A stretch of DNA of 40,350 nucleotides, from contig SXND01000118.1 of assembly GCA_005777235.1 (NCBI GenBank), positions 1 to 40,350 on the forward strand. Reading direction: 5' to 3'. Source of the DNA: Pseudomonadota bacterium. GTDB lineage: Bacteria > Tectomicrobia > Entotheonellia > Entotheonellales > Entotheonellaceae. The notes beneath the pieces are model-generated. The model was not told the origin of the DNA. It did no database searches and saw only the letters and a program-made list of their open reading frames with translations. Position 1 is the first letter of the stretch. Each line of letters begins with the position of its first letter. Below are positions 27,301 through 34,907 of this stretch, one piece after another. Made by a program: the position numbers and the translations under genes.

Positions 27301-30300
27301 CGGCCACGGCCTTCTGGGCCATGGCCGGGCAACGGTATCAGAAGCGCCGCCAGCGCTACCTGGCACTGGAGAGCGGCGTGCTGGCCCTGGCCCTCGGCGC
27401 CAGTTGGGGGCTGCACGTCGTGCTGCTCACGGCCTCGTGGCCGACGCTACTCATGGCGCCGGGGGTGGGGCTCATCAGCGTCGGGCTCAGCGTGGGGTTG
27501 TGGAGTGTGGCCTGGATGATCCACCGGCGCGAGGTGGACAGCACGCTGCTCAGCGTAGTCGCGGTGCAGATGGCCGGGCTCGCGGCGCTGCAAGCAGTGT
27601 GTTTGCTGGCACCGGCCCTCACTGGCGCGTCAGACGCCGCGGGGGTCTTCACGCTTGCGGTCCTTGGGCTCGCTGGTCTGAGCTTACTCGGCACCAATCA
27701 CCGCCTAGAAGCCCGAGGGATCACCCTGATGGGGCTAATGTGCCTTGTCCTCGCGGGGCTGGGCATGCAGAGTCTGTGGTGGCATGGCACACCAGCGACC
27801 GCCTTCTGGCTTGGACAGCCGCGCTGGCTCGACCAATGGGGCATGCTGGCGCTGATGGCCGGCGGGCTCGCCAGCCTGGCGCAGTGGCGTGACGCCGCAG
27901 GCCACTGGCAGCAGCGCTCGCGACCTGCGTTGTACGCTGCTGCCTATCTCACCTATGGCTGGGCCTTGTTGGGCGTGGGCGTGCTGTGCGTCCTGTTGCC
28001 GTGGCAGCCCGCTCCTGGCCTGCTCTGGGTGTGCGGGGTGTTAGCCCTTGGCGTCCTGCCGCTGAGCCAGACCCTGCCACATGCGGTAGAGATCCGTGGT
28101 GCTGCGATGGCCGTGTTGCTCAGCGCTGGGGTGGTGGGCGAGCTGGCCCGCACGGACTGGTACGGTGGCCAGCTTCTGCTCCTCGCAGCCTGGGCCTATA
28201 CCTTATGGCTGCTTGCCACGTTGGTACTGCCGCGCGTGAATGCCCTTTGGCCAGTTTGGAGCATGGCTCCGACGCTCTGGCCCTGGCTCGGGCTGCTGTT
28301 GCTCGGCAGTGTTTTCCTGCGCTGGGGTCTGCCATGGGATGACACCTTGCAGGCCGCGTCGTGGCGGCTCGCGCTGGCCCTGAGCGCTGTGGCCCCGTAC
28401 TTCTTCTTGCTGTTACGCACCAGCGCTTGGGGTCTGTGGCCCTGGCTGGCGGTCGGGGCCTTGACGGGTGCGAGCGTGGCCTCTATGACAGCCGTGTCCG
28501 GGGCGGCCATGTCTGTTTTGGTACTACTCTTTCCCTTCGTCTATGTTTTCGTGTCCTGGAAATTCATGCTAGGCCTGCTGCTCTGGAGCAATATCTTGCT
28601 CCTCGGCATCACGGCTTGGCGTCGTTATGGCGCTGCCGTGACGCGTCGGCTGGTCTGGCACGCGCACGACCTCAGCCCCGCGTTGTTGGGCTGCTCGGTC
28701 AGTATCCTCTGTCTCTGGCTGCTCTCTCTGACCCTGTGGAATCTCCTGGGCATACTCGTCTCGTCCTGGGGAGCGTCTGAGCCGTGGACTGGCCTCGCAG
28801 CGGGACTCCTGGGCGTGCCGTTGGTCGGCTCGTGGCTGCATGTGGTACGCCTGTCTCCTACCATCTGGTCATGGCATGGCAGCCTCGCGGCGCTGGGCGG
28901 CACGCTCCTGGCCCTGTGGTTGAGCCAGCTCGCACCGCTCGTCGCGCTCCCGCTGTTTCTGGCCCTGTGGAGTGTCGGGTTGATACTACTCACCGGGCTA
29001 GGTGCACGACGTCAGTGGCCCCAGCCGTTGCAGGCTGCGCTGGCGCTGTGGAGCCACGTCAGCCCCATGGCCACTATCGGCGTGTGGCTCTTCTTCCTCG
29101 ACCTACCCTTCGCTGAGCATCTAGGGATCTTGGCCCTCCTCGGGGTGTATGCTGCCTGCCGTGGTTGGCAGCGCCAACAGCCTCTGTGGTGGTTTGCCGC
29201 TCTCCTGGCTGGCCTGCTTTGGCTCCATGGCGGATGGTGCCTCTGGCTGCCCCCACACGTCATGGGACGGTTCTTGCCCTGGCATACCTTGCAACTGGTC
29301 AGCCTGACCTGGCTCGTGCTCTGGGCCACACGGCGTTGCCCGTGGCCAGCATTGACACAGGCCCTTGGCTGGCTGTGGCCGCTGCTGGCCTCGGAAGCCC
29401 TGCTGGCCTGGGGAGCGCACGTGCTCAGCGTGGTACTAGCGTTGCAGCGCGGTCAGGAAGCGCCGTGGCTCTTCGGCGCCGGTGAAGCCGGGGTGGGGCT
29501 GCTGGCCGTCGTGGCCTTGATGGCCGTTGGCATCGTGCAGGCCCGCCAGACGGCGCAGGCGTGCTGGGTGTATGGCGTCGCGGTTCTCGGCGCCACCATG
29601 GGACTGTATGGGCGTGTGTTATGGCTGGGCCTCGTGCCCGTGCAGATGTGGGACACCGTTGCGCTCATTGGCACGTCCTATGCGCTGTTCGGCTTGCAGC
29701 GTCTGGTGCCATCCGCAGCGCTCGTGCATATGGTGTTGCTGCTGCCGCTGCTGGCTGTCCTGAGCACCGTGTTCCATCCGACCTCACTGCCAACGAGCGC
29801 CGCGCTGCTGACCGTTGCCGTCCTGTATCTCGGCTTACAGCGCACGACAGGTCGGGTGCTGCCTTTATACCTCGGCCTCCTGACGTTCAATGTGAGCCTG
29901 TATCTCTGGGTGCCAGGCTGGGCCCGTGCTTCCCATATGCTGCAAATGTACACGGTCCCAGCCGCCATCAGCGTCCTATGGCTCCTGCACGCCCATCGCT
30001 TTGAGCTGCGTCCTGCGGTCCTGCACCGCTGCCGTCTGGCGGCCAGCAGTGTCCTGTACGTCAGTGCCACGCTGGATGTGTTTCTGCGGGCGGATGTGAC
30101 GCTGTTCCTCGTGGCCCTGGGCCTCAGCTTGCTGGGTATCGTCATGGGCATTGCTCTACGCACACGGGCGTTCTTGTATGCTGGGGTGAGTTTTTTCGTG
30201 CTCAACGTGGCTGGGCAATTCCTGGTGCTCTTCCCAGAGCAGCGCCTGACCAGAGCCATTGTGCTGCTGGTGCTCGGGACGCTGATTACCGGCGGCATGA

Positions 30301-30377
30301 TCTGGTTTAACATCCAACGTGAGTCGCTGTTACGGCGCCTCCGCCTTGTGCAGACGGATCTCACGACGTGGTCGTAA
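24378..30377 (+). CDS. Giant polytopic membrane protein (about 2000 residues), function unknown
   Basis: 1999 residues from the GTG at 24378, which is well spaced from GGGGAGG; an in-frame GTG at 24372 is the alternative. Residues about 3-15 form a short hydrophobic segment, followed by Arg-rich RRARRRLKRL. A soluble helical part (about 45-100) and a Pro-rich linker (about 110-165) follow. From about 190 to 1975 the protein is an almost unbroken run of hydrophobic segments separated by short loops, i.e. dozens of TM helices very rich in Leu and Trp. The first block (VQNIGWFVGGLCFVAGSVFLV, then RRRHPTLALSGNALLILGMLLVPLN) resembles DUF2157/DUF2339-type membrane proteins. The C-terminus is a basic amphipathic tail (RESLLRRLRLVQTDLTTW). 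No catalytic motif is recognised. It sits directly behind pspA, suggesting a membrane partner. Single uninterrupted frame. Confidence 0.9.
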   Translation: MEWGWLLACLFAILWRRARRRLKRLQVADPDVLGTSPAVLNEVPAGAHLVAYQHLYHLLVLTKELARLQTDGTLEQAARYAQLSTQIDTLQTDILRHLDSVPQSPAWQQARAEAWTLLGEQPSLHAYPRWEVESAPLTSAEPVPLAPWPVASTVPIQPAAPVTPPATAPPDDAAAVDYAWEPTAPSALERALHTVAGWPAILAPFLVQNIGWFVGGLCFVAGSVFLVTYTSGFTKTLTSFAVLALYTLLLLYGGYQIRRRHPTLALSGNALLILGMLLVPLNVTAAVRLLLTAQTSPGLLMLGLVATGLGVSGVYVTATLVSGILERTLQHQHPRVFLALAAVQLAVPVLGQYPTWPVLMFCHAALLALLAYGGVVLWRLWLNAVVLERQQLASYAAGTLVYAALVSFVHVTWGTPVVVPQGYYGPWLMALCGLLFYMEVRLQPWRQQVAVLSYLSFGLYGMSIIALLLALGSTIPLLGTLGLAVLLYGLVTWQYATLPPLYLLLGCVGWLYHAVVLQSLPYDCYVLGSLPGYAAFWAVNRWGERRQVRTLALVGYRVLVLTLLGVTTWSLVYAQPGWLALTTTLLVMAGAFWAPTYVPAPLWRRCPVAPEVTPAAGWIFLGTALGLVAVAYAPPVPGWPWVEQSVWLALLLVTVWIAWGLRLSRVSQPQAAARSVAFLNSALMALVVCSAVLGLLAFSTPTSQRALPLLLGGAGGLLLWPSLVLGARGLFYGALGLWGAAMLLAKLTYLTAPGSGITTMGLVWLLWGVLWWLERTPDALAPLRQERAALRAARAATLTLLWCYPVTFATPRQVVQTPLRQTMVLVWSLGVALLGRRLLGDPLGWSWVLAAGLGTGAAGLLTGSLSWPWLLPVAITLGLGTTLVAAGLLGLSTVASLSAVGTLYATLVWCLSVVLLGHPMVQQLARVGRLHGERSRLEPLTHHTVFALIVLCIGTTLVSGGMRLPSPVFLLTLATATAFWAMAGQRYQKRRQRYLALESGVLALALGASWGLHVVLLTASWPTLLMAPGVGLISVGLSVGLWSVAWMIHRREVDSTLLSVVAVQMAGLAALQAVCLLAPALTGASDAAGVFTLAVLGLAGLSLLGTNHRLEARGITLMGLMCLVLAGLGMQSLWWHGTPATAFWLGQPRWLDQWGMLALMAGGLASLAQWRDAAGHWQQRSRPALYAAAYLTYGWALLGVGVLCVLLPWQPAPGLLWVCGVLALGVLPLSQTLPHAVEIRGAAMAVLLSAGVVGELARTDWYGGQLLLLAAWAYTLWLLATLVLPRVNALWPVWSMAPTLWPWLGLLLLGSVFLRWGLPWDDTLQAASWRLALALSAVAPYFFLLLRTSAWGLWPWLAVGALTGASVASMTAVSGAAMSVLVLLFPFVYVFVSWKFMLGLLLWSNILLLGITAWRRYGAAVTRRLVWHAHDLSPALLGCSVSILCLWLLSLTLWNLLGILVSSWGASEPWTGLAAGLLGVPLVGSWLHVVRLSPTIWSWHGSLAALGGTLLALWLSQLAPLVALPLFLALWSVGLILLTGLGARRQWPQPLQAALALWSHVSPMATIGVWLFFLDLPFAEHLGILALLGVYAACRGWQRQQPLWWFAALLAGLLWLHGGWCLWLPPHVMGRFLPWHTLQLVSLTWLVLWATRRCPWPALTQALGWLWPLLASEALLAWGAHVLSVVLALQRGQEAPWLFGAGEAGVGLLAVVALMAVGIVQARQTAQACWVYGVAVLGATMGLYGRVLWLGLVPVQMWDTVALIGTSYALFGLQRLVPSAALVHMVLLLPLLAVLSTVFHPTSLPTSAALLTVAVLYLGLQRTTGRVLPLYLGLLTFNVSLYLWVPGWARASHMLQMYTVPAAISVLWLLHAHRFELRPAVLHRCRLAASSVLYVSATLDVFLRADVTLFLVALGLSLLGIVMGIALRTRAFLYAGVSFFVLNVAGQFLVLFPEQRLTRAIVLLVLGTLITGGMIWFNIQRESLLRRLRLVQTDLTTWS

Positions 30378-30380
30378 CGT

Positions 30381-31520
30381 TCAGAGCAGCGCTTGCTGAT
30401 ACAGCCGATAGCGTTTGTAGGCCACCGCCCCCACCGCTTCCAGGGCCCGCAGCATCGGCACGTTATCTTCCAGCACCCAGCCCGCTTCTCCCCGTACAAC
30501 ACCGAAAGTTGCGGCCTGTTTCCAGCTCTCGACGTAGAGTTGTAAGTCAATCCCCAGGCCTTGATAGCGTTTCTTGACCCCCATGATGGCGATACGCACG
30601 GTGTCGAGACGGTGGCGGCGATACCAGAAGCGCAGCAGGCCCCACGGGGTGAGATGCCCACCCATGCTGTGGAAGATTTGGTTAAGATCGGGCAGCGCGA
30701 TGAAACACCCCACCACCTCACCATCCAGTTCGGCCAGCAAGGCTAATTGTGGGATGATTGCCAGCCGCAGGCCCTGGGCCATGTGACGCGCTTCGGCCTC
30801 AGTGATGGGCACAAAACCCCAGTTGTCACACCAGGCATCGTTATAAATGGCAATGATGCGCTGTACTTCTGCCTGGAAGTCACGCATCTGGATGGGGCGG
30901 ACGGTGAGCTGGCGCCGGGTGTGCAGGCGTTCCACCAAGCGCAGAATACGTGGCGACGGCCAGGGATGGTAGTGACGGTAGAAGGCCAAGAGATCCTTAC
31001 AGGGCTGCAAGCCACTCTCTAGAAGAAAGTCTGCATAATACGGCGGGTTATAGGAGGACTGAAAAACTGGTGCAGCACCAAAGCCCTCCACGAGGAGGCC
31101 GCAGTCGAGCTCGTTCATAGAGAGATTGACCGGCCCACGCAGGAAGGTCGCGCCGCGCTGGCGCACCCAGGTGGCTGTCGCCTGTACGAGCGCCGTGGCG
31201 GCACTGGCGGACTCGGGCAAGCACTCAAACAGGCCGAAGAACCCGGCGCGTTCGTGATGAAACTGGTCATGCGCCTCATTGATCACCGCGGCAATGCGTC
31301 CCACCGTGGTCGTGCCCTGTTGCGCTAAGAAGAGTTGCACCTGGGCATGCTGAAAAAACGGGTTTTTGCGCGGATTGAGGAAGGCTTGCCGTTCCACCAG
31401 TAACGGCGGCACCCACAGGTGATCCCCACGATACACCTGCCAGGGAAAACGTAGGAAGGCCCGGGGATGATGCAGGTCTACCGGGACAATGGTCACAGGC
31501 GATGCAGCGTGTGGCGGCAT
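30381..31520 (-). CDS. GNAT-fold N-acyltransferase-like protein
   Basis: 379-residue protein with GNAT-like features. The N-terminal half has FLRFPWQVYRGDHLWVPPL (20-40) and NEAHDQFHHERAGFFGLFE (81-99). The C-terminal half has the core strand pair LLAELDGEVVGCFIALPDLN (261-280) and a CoA-loop-like VKKRYQGLGID (315-325). The family is widespread but uncharacterised. It follows the PLP-dependent synthase by 42 bp on the same strand, with a strong GGGAGGAA site, so the two form an operon; acylation of the synthase product is a reasonable guess. Its stop lies 3 bp from the stop of the convergent giant gene. Confidence 0.82.
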   Translation of the reverse strand: MPPHAASPVTIVPVDLHHPRAFLRFPWQVYRGDHLWVPPLLVERQAFLNPRKNPFFQHAQVQLFLAQQGTTTVGRIAAVINEAHDQFHHERAGFFGLFECLPESASAATALVQATATWVRQRGATFLRGPVNLSMNELDCGLLVEGFGAAPVFQSSYNPPYYADFLLESGLQPCKDLLAFYRHYHPWPSPRILRLVERLHTRRQLTVRPIQMRDFQAEVQRIIAIYNDAWCDNWGFVPITEAEARHMAQGLRLAIIPQLALLAELDGEVVGCFIALPDLNQIFHSMGGHLTPWGLLRFWYRRHRLDTVRIAIMGVKKRYQGLGIDLQLYVESWKQAATFGVVRGEAGWVLEDNVPMLRALEAVGAVAYKRYRLYQQALL

Positions 31521-31562
31521 GACTTCCTCCCGGGCATCGCCTGTCCAGCGTCCGTCCCCGCT

Positions 31563-32747
31563 TTACGCAATGACGTGTAAGGCGCGCCCGACCTCCTCAA
31601 AGGTGCTCAGCACGCGATCAATCTGCGGCGCCGTATGCGTGGCAATGACACTGGTGCGCAGCAGGGCTCCGCCAGGGGCGACGGCCTGGCGGACGGCAGC
31701 ATTGGTAAAGATACCCCGGTCAAATAGCGCCCGCCAAAAGCGAAACGTCAGCGTGTCATCGCCCAAAATCACTGGGATGATTGGCGTTTCACTGCGCCCG
31801 GTGTTAAAGCCGAGTTCTTGTAAACCCGTGCGCAGGTGGGTGGCATTGCGCCACAAGTGCTCGCGGCGTTCGGGCTCCTGCTCAATGATGTCCAGCGAGG
31901 CGAGCATCGCCGCCACCGTGGCTGGGGCCATACTGGCGCTAAAAATCAGTGGGCGCGAATGATGTTTAATATAATCAATGACGTCGAAGTCTGTGGCGAT
32001 GAAGCCGCCCATGGACGCAAAGGACTTGCTAAAGGTGCCCATACTGATGTGCACCGCGTGTTCGATGCCAAAGTGCTCACCCGTACCCCGCCCATGGGCG
32101 CCCAGCACGCCAATCGAATGGGCATCATCGACCATCAACACCGCATCGTACGTCTGGCACAGCTTGGCAATCGCCGGCAGGTTAGCAATGCTGCCTTCCA
32201 TGCTGAATACTCCATCGACGACCACCATTTTGCCAGCCTCCGGGTCAAGGCTGTGCAGGATACGTTCCAGATCCGCCATGTCATTGTGGCGATATTTCAG
32301 GGTTTTGCCAAAGGACTGCTGACAGCCATCGACAATGCTGGCGTGATCGAGACGATCCGTAATGACAAACTCGCCTTTGCCGACCAGGGCGGAGATCGTG
32401 CCAACGTTCGTTTGATAGCCCGTGCTAAAGAGCAACGCCGCTTCGGACTGCATAAATGTCGCCAGGCGCTCTTCTGCTTCGACATGCAGGGACAGGGTGC
32501 CATTGAGGTAGCGCGACCCCGTACAGCCAGTGCCGTATTTTATCACGGCGGCGATGACCGCTTCTTTGACTTTGGCGTGATTGGTCAGGCCCAGATAATT
32601 ATTCGAACCGATCATGATCATCTTCCGACCATCGACAATCGCTTCGGCCCCTTGCTCGGATTCCACTACTTTGAAATACGGGTACCATCCGAGTTCACGG
32701 ATGGTTGCAGCGTCCGTGAAATTTCGGCATTTCTCAAGGAGTTTCAT
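31563..32747 (-). CDS. Alpha-oxoamine synthase, serine palmitoyltransferase-like
   Basis: 394-residue PLP enzyme of the alpha-oxoamine synthase family (KBL, BioF, HemA, Spt), which condenses an amino acid with an acyl-CoA or acyl-ACP. The PLP lysine is Lys241 (TFSKSFASMGG); Asp207 and His210 (VDDAHSIG) and His135 (LDHASIVDG) are the cofactor-stacking and pyridine-contact residues. The N-terminus (LGWYPYFKVVESEQGAEAIVDG, then IGSNNYLGL) is more like bacterial serine palmitoyltransferases than BioF or KBL, and no tdh or bio genes are nearby. ACGGAG precedes the ATG. A TnpB element ends 40 bp upstream, so its native promoter may have been displaced. The product is unproven. Confidence 0.87.
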   Translation of the reverse strand: MKLLEKCRNFTDAATIRELGWYPYFKVVESEQGAEAIVDGRKMIMIGSNNYLGLTNHAKVKEAVIAAVIKYGTGCTGSRYLNGTLSLHVEAEERLATFMQSEAALLFSTGYQTNVGTISALVGKGEFVITDRLDHASIVDGCQQSFGKTLKYRHNDMADLERILHSLDPEAGKMVVVDGVFSMEGSIANLPAIAKLCQTYDAVLMVDDAHSIGVLGAHGRGTGEHFGIEHAVHISMGTFSKSFASMGGFIATDFDVIDYIKHHSRPLIFSASMAPATVAAMLASLDIIEQEPERREHLWRNATHLRTGLQELGFNTGRSETPIIPVILGDDTLTFRFWRALFDRGIFTNAAVRQAVAPGGALLRTSVIATHTAPQIDRVLSTFEEVGRALHVIA

Positions 32748-32787
32748 GGGCGCTCCGTGTCCAAGTGCGACGTATCAACTCTGCTTT

Positions 32788-32819
32788 CTACCACGTGTGC
32801 ACACGTGCACGCTTGGTAG
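32788..32819 (-). repeat. Hairpin at the tnpB 3' end (likely element right end / omega-RNA end)
   Basis: Arms 32788-32802 and 32805-32819 match at 13 of 15 positions and start at CTACCA/TGGTAG. They enclose a perfect 16-bp palindrome (32792-32807, CACGTGTGCACACGTG). The hairpin contains the tnpB stop codon. IS200/IS605-group elements end in such subterminal hairpins, and the omega RNA 3' part lies here. Confidence 0.6.
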
Positions 32820-33969
32820 TTCCTGCTTCGTCCACCGCAGTTTCACGGGTATCAGAGACACCCGCCAGCGCCGCAATGTCCACAGGCGTGACTTCCCCAC
32901 TCGCCGTGGGTACTTTCGCTAAATTGCGAGCGGCATTCAGGTCGCGATCTACCACAAAGCCGCAACAATCACACTTAAAGATTCGGTCCTGTAAGGTCAT
33001 ATTCTGCAGGACACTGCACTGGCTGCACATTTTGCTTGAGGGAAACCACCGATCCGCGACCACCAGCCGCACGCCGGCCCGCTCCGCCTTGTAGGTGAGC
33101 ATCTGGCGCAACAGGCCGAAGCCCATGTCACTCATAGCCTTGGCGAGCCGATGATTGCGCACCATCCCCTTGACGTGCAAGTCTTCGATGACCACCGTAC
33201 CGAACCGGCGCACCAAGTGTGTGGTCAGCTTATGCAGACTGTCGGCACGCTGGAAGGCGATGCGCGCGTGCAGGCGTGCGAGCTTCGCACGGGCCTTGAG
33301 ACGATTGGCAGAGCCTTGGACCTTCCGCGCAAGGCGCGTGCCATCACGCTTGAGCGCTTTGAGCAACCGCCGCAGCGGCTTTGAACCATCGACTACCTCA
33401 CCCGTCGACAGGGTTGCCAGATGCAAGACACCAAGGTCCACACCCACGACGGCTTGGTTGTCACCTGTCGTTGGGATGGCCTCGCAGCGCACGGCCACAC
33501 TAGCATACCACCGCTGCGCCACACGCGATACGGTCACCGACATGACCTTCCCCGTGAAGCGCAACGCTTCCCGCATCCGCACCCAGCCCAGCACAGGCAG
33601 GCGCAGCCGCATGCCTTGGAAGGTGCACTTCTCGTTGCTGACGTAGAAGCTGTCGTGCTGACCTTTCTTCTTGAAGGTCGGATACTGCGCCTCATGGCGA
33701 AAAAACTTTTGGAACGCGGTGGCAAGGTGAGTAAAGGGCTGCTGGTTCGCGTCTTTGTGCACCGCCGTCACCCAAGGAAAGCGTGTGCGCTTCAGGGCGT
33801 TCCACTGGGACTTGAGCTGCCGCGCAGTGGGCTTTTCCCCGGCCTGATACTGCCGCTGCCACTCTGCTAGCGCCCAATTGTACGTGAAACGCGCCGTGCC
33901 CGCCGCGCGACGACAGTACGCCTCTTGAGACGTGGTGAGGTCGAGCGCAATCTTGTGGGCACAGATCAT
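32788..33969 (-). CDS. tnpB: RNA-guided nuclease TnpB (IS200/IS605 group, OrfB)
   Basis: 393-residue TnpB, the transposon-encoded ancestor of Cas12. An N-terminal helix-turn-helix/WED part (about 1-160) comes first. The RuvC residues are Asp178 (GVDLGV), Glu262 (VIEDLHV) and Asp343 (VDRDLNAARN). A zinc ribbon C315-x2-C318 and C333-x2-C336 lies between the last two. All catalytic residues are intact, so it is a nuclease rather than a RuvC-dead TldR-type repressor. No TnpA transposase accompanies it, as in IS1341-type elements. The C-terminal 45 residues (after LAKVPTASGEVTP) overlap the likely omega-RNA region. It lies between dedA and the PLP synthase, in the same orientation. Confidence 0.93.
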   Translation of the reverse strand: MICAHKIALDLTTSQEAYCRRAAGTARFTYNWALAEWQRQYQAGEKPTARQLKSQWNALKRTRFPWVTAVHKDANQQPFTHLATAFQKFFRHEAQYPTFKKKGQHDSFYVSNEKCTFQGMRLRLPVLGWVRMREALRFTGKVMSVTVSRVAQRWYASVAVRCEAIPTTGDNQAVVGVDLGVLHLATLSTGEVVDGSKPLRRLLKALKRDGTRLARKVQGSANRLKARAKLARLHARIAFQRADSLHKLTTHLVRRFGTVVIEDLHVKGMVRNHRLAKAMSDMGFGLLRQMLTYKAERAGVRLVVADRWFPSSKMCSQCSVLQNMTLQDRIFKCDCCGFVVDRDLNAARNLAKVPTASGEVTPVDIAALAGVSDTRETAVDEAGTTKRARVHTW

Positions 33970-34014
33970 GGCGGCTGCGTCTCGTGCTAGAGGAAATGTA
34001 TATTCGTGCTCAAC

Positions 34015-34023
34015 ATCATAGCA
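34015..34023 (-). promoter_or_regulatory. Extended -10 promoter upstream of tnpB
   Basis: Minus strand TGCTATGAT (-10 TATGAT at 34015-34020), about 45 bases before the tnpB start, in an A/T-rich island unlike its surroundings. It could belong to the element or be the original promoter of the synthase operon cut off by the insertion. The rest of the gap 34024-34259 holds short inverted repeats only. Confidence 0.45.
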
Positions 34024-34220
34024 TATAAACGAACCCGTATTCTATGGTGAGACACACCTCCCAAGCCACCCAGCAGCCGTGCACGCTGTGTTGACGTGTT
34101 GTGCCATGTGTGTTCTAGACTCAGACCATCTAGCTTAATCAAGCCCCTCCGTACCAAGGCCGGGAGGCATGATAGGCCTACGGATTTCTCTTGTCAATGC
34201 CTTTGCATCCGTTGAAAGCA

Positions 34221-34235
34221 CAGGCCCCAGGCCTG
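34221..34235 (-). terminator. Hairpin downstream of dedA
   Basis: Perfect CAGGCC/GGCCTG stem with a three-base loop, 25 bp after the dedA stop. There is only a short T-rich stretch after it (TGCTTTC), so it would be a weak intrinsic terminator at best. Confidence 0.3.
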
Positions 34236-34259
34236 AGCGCCTCCCCGCATACTCTGGGG

Positions 34260-34874
34260 CTACAGAGGGGTAGCCGGTGTGTTGCGTTTGTGTCTGCCCC
34301 AATAACGGCGGACGAGCCATCCGAGGAAGGCCACGACGATCAGCGTCCCGATGGCCCGCTCCGTGTGGAGGAACCAGGCGGCAATCATGTCCACCTGATC
34401 CGCGAAGAGGTAGCCCACGATGCATAGGGCCGGGACAAAGATCAAGCTGGCGAGCGTGTCGATGCCGACAAAGCGCCACAGGGGCATGTGCATCGTCCCA
34501 GCCAGGAGAAATGCCGGAGCCCGCAAGCCAGGGATAAAACGCGCCAGAAAGACCGTGAGGCTACCGTAGCGTGCAAAAAATGGACGCCCCCGTTCGAGTT
34601 TTGCGGCAAACCAGTCCGTAAAACGTGGGGATCGGCTCAGACGTTTACTCACCCCGCGCCCCAGCCCAAATAAAAAAACATCGCCGATGAGCACACCTAG
34701 AAAAGTGACGAGCAACATCAGGAACGGGTCGAGCACACCCGCCGCCACCCACACGCCCCCGGCCAGCAAGACCAACTCCTCAGCCATGGGAAACCCCAGG
34801 CCACAGAGGAGCAAAAAGATAAACAGGAGGGCATAGAGGAGTTGGGCTGAGGAACCAGAGAAAAACTCAAGCAT
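34260..34874 (-). CDS. DedA-family (VTT domain) inner-membrane protein
   Basis: 204-residue DedA/VTT-domain protein. It shows the re-entrant motif GLGFPMAEELVLLAGG (about 25-40), the second motif FLARFIPGLRAPAFLLAG (about 108-125), and three or more TM helices. Recent work on the family links DedA proteins to recycling of lipid carriers (undecaprenyl phosphate) or phospholipids across the membrane; the substrate here is not known. It is 33 bp after the nucleoside hydrolase and on the same strand, so it may be the last gene of that long operon. Confidence 0.9.
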   Translation of the reverse strand: MLEFFSGSSAQLLYALLFIFLLLCGLGFPMAEELVLLAGGVWVAAGVLDPFLMLLVTFLGVLIGDVFLFGLGRGVSKRLSRSPRFTDWFAAKLERGRPFFARYGSLTVFLARFIPGLRAPAFLLAGTMHMPLWRFVGIDTLASLIFVPALCIVGYLFADQVDMIAAWFLHTERAIGTLIVVAFLGWLVRRYWGRHKRNTPATPL

Positions 34875-34907
34875 GCGTGTCGTCCATAGGAAACATTCCC
34901 CTGGTTC

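Noticed and set aside
29678..30724. 348-codon minus-strand frame across the giant and GNAT genes
   Set aside because: Spans the end of two convergent genes in another frame and is Arg/Ser-rich shadow sequence.
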